Positions 1-8,546 of a stretch of 64,000 bases of DNA are shown piece after piece. The notes beneath the pieces are model-generated. The model did no database searches. It was not told the origin of the DNA and saw nothing but the letters and a program-made list of their open reading frames with translations. The DNA is taken from contig CAXTEJ010000008.1 in the NCBI GenBank assembly GCA_964243295.1, positions 27,295-91,294 on the forward strand, given 5' to 3'. Both the position numbers and the translations under genes were made by a program. Within the stretch, counting starts at the first letter, position 1. The number at the start of each line of letters is the position of its first letter. The stretch is from CAXTEJ01 sp964243295 (GTDB lineage Bacteria > Actinomycetota > Actinomycetes > Actinomycetales > Angustibacteraceae).

Positions 1-324
1 GCAGCGACCGCCCGGACGGGCAAGATCGACGCCGTGCACCTGCTCTCGGCCACTGGCACCCTGTCGAACCTCGGCGGGCTCGGCGTCGACCGCTTCCAGG
101 CCCTCGTCACCCCGCCGCAGGCCAGCGTGCTGTCGGCCGGCGCGTCGAGCCGGCGTCCGGTCGCGGTGCCGGGCGGCCTCGGCGTCGGCCTGCGGGTGAC
201 GGTCGGGCTCACGGTCGACCACCGGGTCGCCGACGGCGCCGACGGTGCGCGCGTGCTCGCCTCGCTCGCGCAGTCGTGCGCCGAGCCGCTGCGGTTGCTC
301 GGCCCGACGGGGGTGCGGCGGTGA
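1..324 (+). CDS. 2-oxoacid dehydrogenase E2 acyltransferase, C-terminal end (partial)
   Basis: This is the last 107 codons of a gene that begins left of the window. The translation matches the C-terminal catalytic domain of dihydrolipoamide acyltransferases (E2 of pyruvate, branched-chain or acetoin dehydrogenase complexes): a TLSNLGGLGVDRF segment, a PPQASVLSAG segment, and the active-site motif DHRVADGADGA with its catalytic His and Asp. E2 moves the acyl group from a lipoyl arm to CoA. The lipoyl and subunit-binding domains are outside the window, so the substrate cannot be told. The stop overlaps the next start by 4 bp (GTGA), so it is translationally coupled to PTS enzyme I, which is an unusual partner. 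Confidence 0.8.
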   Translation, partial: AATARTGKIDAVHLLSATGTLSNLGGLGVDRFQALVTPPQASVLSAGASSRRPVAVPGGLGVGLRVTVGLTVDHRVADGADGARVLASLAQSCAEPLRLLGPTGVRR

Positions 325-2120
325 GCGGGGCGGCGACGGACGTGACAACCGTTGCCCTGCACGGTGTCGGGGTCAGCGCCGGCGCCGGCGGGGTGCCTGT
401 CGTCGGGCCGGTGGCGCGCGTCGTGCGTCGCACCGGCGAGCCCACACCGCAGACGGTGACGGACGTCGACACGGAGGCCGGCCGCCTGACAGGTGCGCTC
501 ACCGAGGTCGCCGACGACCTCACCGCGCGCGCGGCTGCGGCCAGCGGCGAGATCGCCGACATCCTCGCCGCCACCGCGATGATGGCCCAGGACACCGCGC
601 TGGCCGACGGTGCCCGGCAGTTCGTGCGCGACCACCGGGTGAGCGCGCAGCGCGCCGTCTGGGTCGTGGCCGGCGACTACGCCGACACGCTGGCGGGTCT
701 GGGCGGCTACCTGGCCGAGCGCGCGAGCGACGTGCGCGACGTCCGCGACCGGGTGGTCGCCCGGCTCGACGGCACGCCGCCGCCCGGGCTGCCCGACCCC
801 GGCGGCCCGCACGTGCTGGTCGCCGACGACCTCGCACCGGCCGACACCGCGGGCCTCGACCCGAGCCTGGTGCTCGCGCTCGTCACCGAGCAGGGTGGGC
901 CGACCGGCCACACCGCCATCATCGCCCGCAGCCTCGGCCTGCCCGCGATCGTCGCCTGCCCCGCCGCGCGCGCCCTCACCGACGGCGAGCTGGTGCGCGT
1001 CGACGGTGCGGCCGGCACCGTGACCACCGGGATCGACCCCGCCACGCCGGTCACCGTCCCGGCCGCCGGGGCGCGCACGTCGCTGGGTTCGGGCCCCCAC
1101 ACCACGGCCGACGGCCACGAGGTCACGCTGCTCGCCAACGTCGGCGACGGCGCGGGGGCCCGGCGAGCCCACGACCTCGGCGCGCGCGGCAGCGGGCTGT
1201 TCCGCACCGAGCTCGGCTTCCTCGACCGGACGACGGCGCCCACCGTCGAGGAGCAGCAGCGGGCCTACGCCGAGGTGCTGCGGGCGCTGCCGGGCCGGGT
1301 CGTCGTCCGCACCCTCGACGCGGGCGCCGACAAGCCGCTGCCCTTCCTGGGCCTGGACGGCGAGCCCAACCCCGCGCTCGGCGTGCGCGGGCTGCGCGTG
1401 GCGCTGGTCGACGAGCAGGTGCTGACCGACCAGCTCACGGCTGTCGCCGCCGCAGCTGCCGACGCGGCGTGCGAGGTGTGGGTCATGGCGCCGATGGTGG
1501 CGACCGTGGCGGAGGCGCGCTGGTTCCGCGAGCGCTGCGAGCGGCACGGGCTGGCGGGCGAACAGGACGAGTCGGGCAGGTCGGCCAAGGTCGGCGTGAT
1601 GGTGGAGGTGCCGTCGGCCGCGTTGCTGGCCGACGAGCTGCTCGACGTGGTCGACTTCCTGTCCATCGGCACCAACGACCTCACCCAGTACGCGCTCGCG
1701 GCCGACCGCGTCGCGGGTCCGCTCGCTGCCCTCAACGACCCGTGGCAGCCGGCCGTGCTGCGGCTGGTGGCCATGGCGGCGTCCGCGGGCGCTCGGCACG
1801 GCAAGCCGGTCGGCGTCTGCGGCGAGGCCGCCGCCGACCCGGCGCTGGCCGCCGTGCTCGTCGGGCTCGGCGTCACGAGCCTGTCGGCGGACGCCGGGGT
1901 GCTGGGTGAGGTGGCCGGCTGCCTCGCTGCGGTGTCACTGCAGCAGTGCCGCGACGCCGCGGCCGCAGCAGTCGCCGCGACGTCGCCGGAGGCCGCCCGC
2001 GAGGCCGCGGCGCCCCACCTGTCCCCCGCCGCGGCACCAGCCGCGACGGGCACGCACACCGCGACCACGCCCGTGGCCGCGGCGACCCCCGACGGCGTGC
2101 CGGTCACGGCCGCCACCTGA
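321..2120 (+). CDS. ptsI: PTS enzyme I (phosphoenolpyruvate-protein phosphotransferase)
   Basis: Enzyme I takes phosphate from PEP and passes it to HPr, the first step of PTS sugar uptake in the cytoplasm. The protein has 599 residues. It shows the phospho-His loop GGPTGHTAIIARSLGLPAIV with His197, a PEP-binding TIM barrel (LFRTELGFL, RTLDAGADKPLPFL, VMVEVPSA, SIGTNDLTQY), and the catalytic Cys500 in VCGEAAADP. The last ~50 residues are an Ala/Pro/Thr-rich tail not typical of the family. The GTG at 321 was chosen because it overlaps the upstream stop and matches the family N-terminus; an earlier ATG at 276 would lie inside the E2 gene. No HPr gene is in this window. A galactitol-type PTS follows at once, so this may be an operon-dedicated enzyme I. 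Confidence 0.95.
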   Translation: MSGAATDVTTVALHGVGVSAGAGGVPVVGPVARVVRRTGEPTPQTVTDVDTEAGRLTGALTEVADDLTARAAAASGEIADILAATAMMAQDTALADGARQFVRDHRVSAQRAVWVVAGDYADTLAGLGGYLAERASDVRDVRDRVVARLDGTPPPGLPDPGGPHVLVADDLAPADTAGLDPSLVLALVTEQGGPTGHTAIIARSLGLPAIVACPAARALTDGELVRVDGAAGTVTTGIDPATPVTVPAAGARTSLGSGPHTTADGHEVTLLANVGDGAGARRAHDLGARGSGLFRTELGFLDRTTAPTVEEQQRAYAEVLRALPGRVVVRTLDAGADKPLPFLGLDGEPNPALGVRGLRVALVDEQVLTDQLTAVAAAAADAACEVWVMAPMVATVAEARWFRERCERHGLAGEQDESGRSAKVGVMVEVPSAALLADELLDVVDFLSIGTNDLTQYALAADRVAGPLAALNDPWQPAVLRLVAMAASAGARHGKPVGVCGEAAADPALAAVLVGLGVTSLSADAGVLGEVAGCLAAVSLQQCRDAAAAAVAATSPEAAREAAAPHLSPAAAPAATGTHTATTPVAAATPDGVPVTAAT

Positions 2121-2137
2121 CCCGACAGGAGCCCTCC

Positions 2138-2422
2138 GTGGCCCGCAAGAGCGTCCTCGTCATCTGCGGCACCGGCGTCGCGACGTCGACCGTCGTGGCC
2201 GCCAGCGTCCGCGACCACTGCGCGGGGCTCGGCATCGACGTCGACGTCCGGCAGGGCAAGGTCATGGACCTGCTGTCCGGCTCGCCCGACGTCGACGTCA
2301 TCGTCGCCACCACGACCGTGCCCGACACGGTCACGGTGCCCGTCGTCCCCGGTCTGCCGTTCCTGACGGGGATCGGCCGCGAGGCCGCGCTGGACGAGGT
2401 CGTCCAGCACCTGCGCGACTGA
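2138..2422 (+). CDS. PTS galactitol-type IIB component
   Basis: This 94-residue protein matches the small cytoplasmic IIB subunit of galactitol-family PTS. The N-terminal beta strand runs into a phosphate-binding loop, CGTGVATST, with the predicted phosphocysteine Cys10. IIB receives phosphate from IIA and passes it to the sugar at IIC. The start is a GTG at 2138 preceded by an AGGAG ribosome-binding site; the gap to enzyme I is 17 bp. The actual substrate (galactitol, or another polyol or pentitol) cannot be read from the sequence. Confidence 0.88.
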   Translation: MARKSVLVICGTGVATSTVVAASVRDHCAGLGIDVDVRQGKVMDLLSGSPDVDVIVATTTVPDTVTVPVVPGLPFLTGIGREAALDEVVQHLRD

Positions 2423-2473
2423 GGTCGCGCCGGTCCGTCCACCAGTTCACCCGGTTGTCAAAGGAGACACCCC

Positions 2474-3913
2474 ATGGAAGCGGTCTCGGCCTACCTCAAC
2501 GACCTCGGCGCCGCCGTGGTCCTGCCCGTGCTCATCACCCTGTTCGCGGTGGTGCTCGGCCAGCGCTTCACGCGCGCCCTGCGCTCCGGCATCCTCATCG
2601 GCGTCGGCTTCGTCGGCATCAACCTGGTGATTGGCCTGCTGTTCGGTCAGGTCAGCCCGGTGGCCGAAGCCCTGGCCAGGCGGTTCTCGGTCGACCTGGA
2701 CGTCGTCGACGTCGGCTGGCCGTCGAGCGCGGCGATCGCGTTCGGCTCCAAGGTGGGCGCGGTCATCATTCCCGTCTGCCTGCTGCTCAACGTGGTGCTG
2801 CTCGCCATCGGGCTGACCCGGACGTTCGACATCGACCTGTGGAACTACTGGCACTTCGCCCTGGGGGGCGCGCTCGTCGCCTCCGTGACCGGCAGCTTCT
2901 GGTGGGGCGTTCTCGGCGCCTGCATCGCGATGGTGGTGACGCTGGCCCTCGCGGACTGGTCCGCACCGTTGGTGCAGAAGTACTTCAGCTTTCCCGACAT
3001 CTCGTTCCCGCACGGCACGAGCGCGCCGTACGTGCTGTTCGCCCTGCCGCTCAACGCCCTCATGGACCGCATCCCCGGCCTGAACAAGCTCGAGGCCGAC
3101 CCGGCCACCATCAACCGCCGGTTCGGCGTGTTCGGCGAGACGCTGTTCCTCGGCCTGGGCATCGGCCTGCTGCTCGGTCTTGCCGGCTACGGGTTCGACC
3201 AGCCGCGCGCCGACTCGATCGCGATCCTGTCGCTCGGCATCAACGTCGCCGCCATCATGGTGATCCTGCCGCGCATGGTCGCCATCCTCATGGAGGGCCT
3301 CGTGCCCGTCTCCGAGGCAGCACGCACCTTCGTGCAGAAGCGTTTCCCCGGCCGGAAGTTCTACATCGGCCTCGACGCCGCGATCGCCGTCGGCCAGCCC
3401 GCGGTCATCGCCACGTCGCTGATCCTCGTGCCCGTCACGCTGCTGGTCGCGATCGCCCTCGCCCCGCTCGGCAACCAGGTGCTGCCGCTGGTCGACCTCG
3501 CGACGATCCCGTTCATCGTGGCCATCATGGTGCCGATCTTCCGCGGCAACATCGTCCGCTCCGTCATCGGTGGCGCCATCGTCATCGGCGGCGGCCTGTT
3601 CATCGCCACCGCCCTGGCCGCCACCTTCACCCGGGTGGCGCTGGCGTCCGGCTTCGAGAACACGACCGGCTCGTCGCAGATCTCCTCGCTGGTCGACGGC
3701 GCCAACCCGCTGACCGGGCTGCTCGTCGGCGTCAGCAAGATCGGCGACGCCGCGATCATCGTGCTGGCGCTGCTCGCACTGCTGTTCGCCACCTGGGTGC
3801 GCCGCATCGTGCGTCGCCGGGACGACGACGGCGACGTCGACGCGGGCGCGGTGACCGCGCCGGCCGGGCGGCACGCCACCAGCGGCCCCACCGGTGCGAC
3901 GGCGCCGGTCTGA
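2474..3913 (+). CDS. PTS galactitol-type IIC permease
   Basis: This 479-residue polytopic membrane protein carries hydrophobic segments throughout and matches the GatC-type EIIC family: an early LRSGILIGVGFVGINLVIGL region, LWNYWHFALGG and PHGTSAPY. It would form the channel that moves the polyol across the membrane while it is phosphorylated. A clear AAAGGAGA ribosome-binding site precedes the ATG. It lies between the IIB and IIA genes. The C-terminus is an Arg/Asp-rich then Gly/Ala/Thr-rich cytoplasmic tail beyond the usual family end. Family assignment is strong; substrate is unknown. Confidence 0.92.
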   Translation: MEAVSAYLNDLGAAVVLPVLITLFAVVLGQRFTRALRSGILIGVGFVGINLVIGLLFGQVSPVAEALARRFSVDLDVVDVGWPSSAAIAFGSKVGAVIIPVCLLLNVVLLAIGLTRTFDIDLWNYWHFALGGALVASVTGSFWWGVLGACIAMVVTLALADWSAPLVQKYFSFPDISFPHGTSAPYVLFALPLNALMDRIPGLNKLEADPATINRRFGVFGETLFLGLGIGLLLGLAGYGFDQPRADSIAILSLGINVAAIMVILPRMVAILMEGLVPVSEAARTFVQKRFPGRKFYIGLDAAIAVGQPAVIATSLILVPVTLLVAIALAPLGNQVLPLVDLATIPFIVAIMVPIFRGNIVRSVIGGAIVIGGGLFIATALAATFTRVALASGFENTTGSSQISSLVDGANPLTGLLVGVSKIGDAAIIVLALLALLFATWVRRIVRRRDDDGDVDAGAVTAPAGRHATSGPTGATAPV

Positions 3914-3928
3914 GCCCTCGGCACCCAG

Positions 3929-4414
3929 ATGACCGGAACCGACGGCACCGCGCAGGCCATCGCGGTGGTCGCCGAGCTCTCGCTCGTGCGACCACCGGTG
4001 GCCGACGCCCAGACGCTGCTGCGGCTGGTCGCCGAGCGCGCGGCCGCCGCCGGCTACGCCACGCCCACCTTCGCCCAGGCGCTGCTCGACCGTGAGGCCA
4101 GCTACCCCACCGGCCTGCCCACGCCGGTGCCCGTGGCCATCCCGCACGCCGACTGCGCCCACGTGCTGCGTCCCGGGCTCGCGGCGGTGCTGCTCGACCC
4201 CGCCGTGCCCTTCGGTGAGATGGGCAGCACCGACCGCGCGGTCGACGTCCGGCTGGTCGTCGTGCTGCTCGTGACCGACCCGGCGGCGCAGACGGGGCTG
4301 CTGGCCAGCCTGATCACCGCGCTGCGCCGCCCCGACCTCGCCGACGTCCTGGCCGGTGTCGACGACCCGCAGGCCCTCGCGGCCGCCCTGACGGGGCTGC
4401 TCGGGCAGCCCTAG
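3929..4414 (+). CDS. PTS fructose/galactitol-type IIA component
   Basis: This 161-residue soluble protein matches the fructose/mannitol-type IIA fold (PTS_EIIA_2). The predicted phosphohistidine is His73 in VAIPHADC. It would accept phosphate from HPr and hand it to the IIB encoded at 2138. It is co-directional with the IIC gene (15-bp gap), so IIB, IIC and IIA form one transcription unit with enzyme I. The ribosome-binding site in front of the ATG is weak. Confidence 0.9.
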   Translation: MTGTDGTAQAIAVVAELSLVRPPVADAQTLLRLVAERAAAAGYATPTFAQALLDREASYPTGLPTPVPVAIPHADCAHVLRPGLAAVLLDPAVPFGEMGSTDRAVDVRLVVVLLVTDPAAQTGLLASLITALRRPDLADVLAGVDDPQALAAALTGLLGQP

Positions 4415-4483
4415 CGGCGGTTCGCCGGCGCACCGGTGGGGTGGCATCATGGATCGGGCCTTGTGCACGTGCGACGAGCGGAT

Positions 4484-5482
4484 GTGACGGTGTCGACCCC
4501 CCGAGACGACCAGGCCCTGGCCGCGGTGGCCCGGCGCTACTACCTGGGGGGCAGGTCCCAGCAGCAGATCGCCGACGAGCTCGGCATCAGCCGCTCCAAC
4601 ATCTCTCGCATGCTCACCGCGGCGCTCGAGCGGGGCATCGTCGAGATCCGGGTGCACGACCCCTCGGGCCGCGACGACGACCTCGAGCAGGCGCTCGCGC
4701 AGACATTCGGGCTGCGGGAGGCACGGGTGGCGCTGCGCGGTGACCGGGCTGACCGTGGTGACCGGGACGACCCCCACCCGCACGTGGGCCAGCTGGCTGC
4801 TGAGCTGCTGCAGGAGACCGCCGTCGACGGCGCACGACTGGCCCTGTCGTGGGGGCACGCGCTGCAGGCCATGGTGGCGGCCGTGCGGCCCGGGCGCGAG
4901 CACGCGGTCGACCTCGTCCAGCTGGTCGGCGGCCTCCCCTCGGTGCCGCACGAGACCAGCGGTCAGGAGCTGCTGCGCGACCTCGCCGGCCGCCTGGGCG
5001 CTCGCAGCCAGCACTACCTGCACGCCCCCGCCGTGCTCTCGAGCCCCGCCGCCGTCGCGGCGCTGCTCACCGAGTCGTCCGTCGCGCAGACGCTGCAGGC
5101 GGCCCGCGAGGCCGACGTCGCGTTCGTCGGCATCGGCTCACCCCAGCAGGGCTCGTCCTCGCGCGTGCTCGACGCCGCCATCGGCACCAGAACCGTTGCG
5201 CGACGGCGGTTCTGGGCCGCCGGCCCGGTAGGCGACGTCGCCTCGCGCTACTACGACGCGTACGGCCGCCCCATCCAGGGGGACGTCGACGCGCAGGTCG
5301 TCGGGGTGACCATCGCTGACCTGCGCGCAGTCCCGACCGTCGTCGGCGTGGCGTGCGGCCAGGCGAAGGTGCCGGCCGTCCTCGGCGCCCTGCGCGGCGA
5401 GATCGTCGACGTGCTGGTGTGCGACGACGGGCTGGCCCGGTCCGTGCTGGAGGCGGCCGGCGCCACCAGCGCGTCCGCCTGA
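4484..5482 (+). CDS. SorC-family sugar-responsive transcriptional regulator (first of two)
   Basis: This 332-residue regulator has an N-terminal helix-turn-helix (SQQQIADELGISRSNISRML, about residues 22-41) and a SorC/DeoR-type sugar-phosphate-binding domain (VALSWGHALQAM-like, DVAFVGIGSPQQGSSS, VVGVACGQAKVPAVLGALRG). SorC proteins are effector-responsive repressors or activators of polyol and sugar operons. It is a close paralogue of the gene at 5722, along its whole length. I chose the GTG at 4484; a GTG two codons later is equally possible. It probably controls one of the two flanking PTS sets. The bases around the start (CGGATGTGAC) are identical to those at the second paralogue. Confidence 0.88.
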   Translation: MTVSTPRDDQALAAVARRYYLGGRSQQQIADELGISRSNISRMLTAALERGIVEIRVHDPSGRDDDLEQALAQTFGLREARVALRGDRADRGDRDDPHPHVGQLAAELLQETAVDGARLALSWGHALQAMVAAVRPGREHAVDLVQLVGGLPSVPHETSGQELLRDLAGRLGARSQHYLHAPAVLSSPAAVAALLTESSVAQTLQAAREADVAFVGIGSPQQGSSSRVLDAAIGTRTVARRRFWAAGPVGDVASRYYDAYGRPIQGDVDAQVVGVTIADLRAVPTVVGVACGQAKVPAVLGALRGEIVDVLVCDDGLARSVLEAAGATSASA

Positions 5483-5721
5483 CGCACCTGGCAGGGGCAG
5501 CAGCCACCCGACGTGGCCACGGCGGGGGTGGCGTCGGTCGCTGTCGGCGGGTCCGACCAGCGGGTGGCAGGGGGACCTCGGCCCCCGTCACGCCGTGGCC
5601 GCGCCCGTGATCCAGGTCCGCCGCAGCGCCGTCGTCACCGACGTGCACGCCCGGACCCTTGATCGTGACGCACGTCTCACGCTATACCTGTGCACACGAT
5701 CGTGCAGACGAGTGAACGGAT
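5483..5721 (+). promoter_or_regulatory. Intergenic control region before the second sorC gene: promoter and palindromic operator candidate
   Basis: A plausible promoter is TTGATC (5659-5664), an 18-bp spacer and TATACC (5683-5688). A perfect 10-bp palindrome, CACGATCGTG, lies at 5695-5704, where it would cover the transcription start and block RNA polymerase. It is embedded in TGTGCACACGATCGTGCAG, which resembles the TGCAC-type half sites often bound by SorC/DeoR-like sugar regulators (inference). The region from 5483 to about 5650 holds no gene that I can support. Confidence 0.5.
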
Positions 5722-6741
5722 GTGACGATGCCCGCTCCCCGCGACACCGGCGACCTGCTGCGCGTCGCCCGGCTGTACTACGTCGACCGGCAGTCGCAGC
5801 AGCAGATCGCCACGGCCCTCGGCACCAGCCGCTCGAACGTCTCACGCATGCTCACGGCCGCCTGCGACGCCGGCCTCGTCGAGATCCGGGTCGTCGACCC
5901 CGCCGGCCGCGACAGCGAGCTCGAGCACCGGCTGCGCTCGACGTTCGGGCTGCGCGACGCCCGCGTCGCCGCCCGGCCGCGCACCCCGGGCGCCGGTGAC
6001 CCGCTCGCCGCCGTCGGCACGCTCGCCGCGCGGCTGCTGGTCGAGAGCGTCACCGACTCCATGACCGTCGCCCTCTCCTGGGGCACCGCGCTGCAGGCGA
6101 TGGTCTGGGCGGTGCAGACCGATCGCCCGTACGCCGTGCAGCTGGCCCAGCTCGTCGGTGGCCTGTCGGCCATCCGCAACGAGATCAGCGGGCACGAGCT
6201 GCTGCGCGAGCTGTCGGTGCGGCTCGGCGCCACCCACGTCAACTACCTGCACGCACCCGCGACGCTCACCACCCGCGAGGCGCGTGACTCCCTGCTCACC
6301 GAGGCGTCGGTGGCCCAGGCGCTCGACCACGCCCGACGCGCCGACATCGCCTTCGTCGGCATCGGCACGCCGGCGCACGGGTCGTCGTCCGCGGTGCTGG
6401 AGTCGTTGTCGCTCAGCGAGTCCGAGGCCATCGACTTCTGGTCGCGCACCCCGGTGGGCGATGTCGCCGCCCGCTACGTCGACGCGCAGGGCCGCCCGGT
6501 GACCGGTGCCGTCGCCGAGCGCGTGCTGGCCGTCAGCGCCGCCGACCTGCACGCCATCCCCACGGTGGTCGGCGTCGCGAGCGGGCGCATCAAGGCCCCT
6601 GGCGTGCTGGGCGCCCTGCGCGGCCACCTGCTCGACGTCCTGGTGTGCGACGAGGGGCTGGCGCGCGCGGTGCTGGCCGCCGACAGCCGGCCGACGACCG
6701 AGGCCGGCGCCGCCGCAGACCTCCAGGAGGTGCTCGCGTGA
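5722..6741 (+). CDS. SorC-family sugar-responsive transcriptional regulator (second of two)
   Basis: This 339-residue protein has the same layout as its upstream paralogue: helix-turn-helix SQQQIATALGTSRSNVSRML near residues 22-41, then the sugar-binding domain (LSWGTALQAMVWAV, ADIAFVGIGTPAHGSSS, VVGVASGRIKAPGVLGALRG). Its stop overlaps the gutM-like start by 4 bp, so it is in one operon with the glucitol-type PTS and probably regulates it. The start may be the GTG at 5722 or the ATG at 5728. It has its own promoter and palindromic operator candidate just upstream, which suggests autoregulation. Confidence 0.9.
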   Translation: MTMPAPRDTGDLLRVARLYYVDRQSQQQIATALGTSRSNVSRMLTAACDAGLVEIRVVDPAGRDSELEHRLRSTFGLRDARVAARPRTPGAGDPLAAVGTLAARLLVESVTDSMTVALSWGTALQAMVWAVQTDRPYAVQLAQLVGGLSAIRNEISGHELLRELSVRLGATHVNYLHAPATLTTREARDSLLTEASVAQALDHARRADIAFVGIGTPAHGSSSAVLESLSLSESEAIDFWSRTPVGDVAARYVDAQGRPVTGAVAERVLAVSAADLHAIPTVVGVASGRIKAPGVLGALRGHLLDVLVCDEGLARAVLAADSRPTTEAGAAADLQEVLA

Positions 6742-7160
6742 ACGTCCCGACACCGCTGCTGCTGCTCGGCGCCGTCGTGGCCGGGTGGGTGGTGCAGACC
6801 CTGCTGTCGTGGCGGCAGGCCCGCGCGTTCACGCGCGACACCGCCCGGCTGCGTGAGAGCGGGCAGGTCAGCGTGGGCTCCGGTGGGCGCCGCTACCGCG
6901 GCGGCCGGGCGTTCGTGGCCGTGGCCGTCGACGAGCGCGGCACCGTGCGCGACGCGCTCGTGCTGCGCGGCTGGACGACGACCGCCCGCGCCAAGCCCCT
7001 ACCGCAGGTGCTCGGACGCCGCGTCGAGCAGCTGTCGCGCGACGGCGACCTCGCTGACCTCACGGGGTCGGCACGTGAGGCCGCGCGGCAGGCAGCGCAG
7101 CTGATGATCAGCGCGCGACGGACGCCTCGCGAGCGGGAGGCCACGACGACGACGACGTGA
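6738..7160 (+). CDS. GutM-like glucitol operon accessory protein
   Basis: This 140-residue protein has one N-terminal hydrophobic segment (LLLLGAVVAGWVVQTLL) followed by a basic soluble domain containing VSVGSGGRRYRGGRAFVAVAVDERG, as in the GutM/SrlM family that was named an activator of the E. coli glucitol operon. How it acts in actinobacteria is not established. The GTG start overlaps the stop of the regulator by 4 bp. It ends in a run of Thr residues encoded by ACG repeats. A hairpin (7171-7194) follows at once, before the srlA homologue. Confidence 0.8.
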   Translation: MNVPTPLLLLGAVVAGWVVQTLLSWRQARAFTRDTARLRESGQVSVGSGGRRYRGGRAFVAVAVDERGTVRDALVLRGWTTTARAKPLPQVLGRRVEQLSRDGDLADLTGSAREAARQAAQLMISARRTPREREATTTTT

Positions 7161-7170
7161 CCCCCGCGCC

Positions 7171-7194
7171 GGGGGTGGGTTGCCGCCCACCCCC
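7171..7194. terminator. Hairpin between gutM-like gene and srlA homologue
   Basis: A perfect 9-bp stem (GGGGGTGGG paired with CCCACCCCC) encloses a 6-base loop. It starts about 10 bp after the gutM-like stop. No T-run follows, as is common in GC-rich actinobacteria. It could reduce read-through from the regulator genes into the PTS genes. A second near-palindrome, GCGCCGAGTCGGCGC, lies at 7220-7234 and could be an operator. Confidence 0.5.
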
Positions 7195-7289
7195 GCCGCG
7201 GGTCCCGAGAAGCGAGTCAGCGCCGAGTCGGCGCGCGAGCGACACCCTGCAGACGTCACCCCACCCACCCGTTCTCGATGGAGGCAATG

Positions 7290-7916
7290 ATGCCACTCGA
7301 CAGCGCAGCGCACCTTCTGGTGACTGCCACCACCCCACCGACCGTGGAGGACCCCGGCGGGTTCTTCGGCGTCCTCGCGCAAGGCGCCGAGGCGTTCATC
7401 TCGACGTTCCAGGAGGGCGCGACCTTCTTCGTCGGCCTCGTCACCGGAATCATCCCGCTGCTGATCGTGCTGCTGACCGCTGTCAACGCGATCGTCCGCC
7501 TGGTCGGCCCCGAGCGGATCGAGCGCCTCGGCGTCGCCGCCGCCCGTCCGGGCATCGGGTGGTACCCCGTGCGCTACCTGGTCCTGCCGATCCTGGCGGT
7601 GTTCTTCTTCACCAACCCGATGGCGTACACGATGGCCCGCTTCCTGCCCGAGCGGTTCAAGCCGGCCTTCTACGACAGCGCGGTCAGCTTCGTGCACCCC
7701 ATCACCGGCCTGTTCCCGCACGCCAACTCCGGTGAGCTGTTCGTCTACCTCGGCATCGCCGCCGGCATCACCCAGCTGGGCCTGCCGCTGGGTGACCTCG
7801 CGGGCCGCTACCTCGTCGTCGGCATGATCGTGATCCTCATGCGCGGCATCCTCACCGAGTTCATCACCGCGCGGATGATGGCCCGCCGCACCCGCAACCA
7901 GGAGGTGGCGGCATGA
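7290..7916 (+). CDS. srlA: PTS glucitol/sorbitol-type IIC2 permease subunit
   Basis: This ~208-residue membrane protein matches SrlA/GutA, the first integral membrane part of glucitol PTS: FFVGLVTGIIPLLIVLLT, RYLVLPILAVFFFTNPMA, FYDSAVSFVHPITGLFPHAN and a Gly-rich last membrane helix. The ATG at 7290 is chosen because GGAGG lies 5 bases upstream; ATGs at 7278 and 7287 are alternatives. It overlaps the next gene by 4 bp. It should work with the IIC1, IIB and IIA proteins encoded downstream. The substrate is a polyol, but glucitol itself is not proven. Confidence 0.9.
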   Translation: MPLDSAAHLLVTATTPPTVEDPGGFFGVLAQGAEAFISTFQEGATFFVGLVTGIIPLLIVLLTAVNAIVRLVGPERIERLGVAAARPGIGWYPVRYLVLPILAVFFFTNPMAYTMARFLPERFKPAFYDSAVSFVHPITGLFPHANSGELFVYLGIAAGITQLGLPLGDLAGRYLVVGMIVILMRGILTEFITARMMARRTRNQEVAA

Positions 7917-8503
7917 CGTCGACGACCGACCGTCCCACGAGCCGGGCGAGCTCCGGCCTGGACGGCTTCAACGCCCTGCTCGTGAAGATCGGCCGCTCCG
8001 TCGGCGGCGTCGTGGGCGTCATGTACCAGGCGGGCCGCGACACGATCGAGACCGTCATCCGCAACATCTTGCCCTTCATGGCCTTCATCTCGGTCATCGT
8101 CGGCATCATCAACAAGACCGGCGTCGGCGAGGCCCTCGCCAACTTCATCAGCCCGCTCGCCGAGAGCCTGCCCGGTCTGCTGGCCATCTCGGTCTTCTGC
8201 GCGATCCCGGTGCTCTCGCCGGTGCTCGGCCCGGGCGCTGTCATCGCGCAGATCGTCGGCGTGCTGCTGGGCACCCGCATCGGTGCCGGCGACATCGCCC
8301 CGCAGTACGCGCTGCCGGCGCTGTTCGCCATCAACCCCCAGGTCGGCTGCGACTTCATCCCCGTCGGCCTCGCGCTCGGCGAGGCCGAGCCCGAGACCGT
8401 CGAGGTCGGGGTGCCGGCAGTCCTGTTCTCCCGGCTGATCACCGGGCCGATCTCGGTCGTCATCGCCTACGTCGCGAGCTTCGGCCTCTACCAGTCCAGC
8501 TGA
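7913..8503 (+). CDS. PTS glucitol/sorbitol-type IIC1 permease subunit (C-terminal half of SrlE, stand-alone)
   Basis: This 196-residue membrane protein corresponds to the C-terminal IIC half of E. coli SrlE: NILPFMAFISVIVGIINKTG, IPVLSPVLGPGAVIAQIVG, INPQVGCDFIPVGL. In E. coli the IIB domain is fused at its N-terminus; here IIB is a separate gene that comes after it (8547), so this is domain reordering and not a simple frameshift split. The gene overlaps the srlA homologue by 4 bp. A 43-bp gap with a fresh ribosome-binding site separates it from the IIB gene. Confidence 0.88.
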   Translation: MTSTTDRPTSRASSGLDGFNALLVKIGRSVGGVVGVMYQAGRDTIETVIRNILPFMAFISVIVGIINKTGVGEALANFISPLAESLPGLLAISVFCAIPVLSPVLGPGAVIAQIVGVLLGTRIGAGDIAPQYALPALFAINPQVGCDFIPVGLALGEAEPETVEVGVPAVLFSRLITGPISVVIAYVASFGLYQSS

Positions 8504-8546
8504 AAACCCCAACCCACCCAGGACGACCGTCGAAGGAGACGAGCAG

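Noticed and set aside
2445..2455. A GTTCACC motif between the IIB and IIC genes
   Set aside because: It is single, with no 11-bp-phased partner, and lies between two genes of one operon, so it is not a PHO box.
2447..5023. An 858-codon open frame on the minus strand
   Set aside because: It runs antisense to the IIC, IIA and SorC genes, is rich in Gln, Asp and Arg as GC-rich shadow frames are, and shows no family motif.
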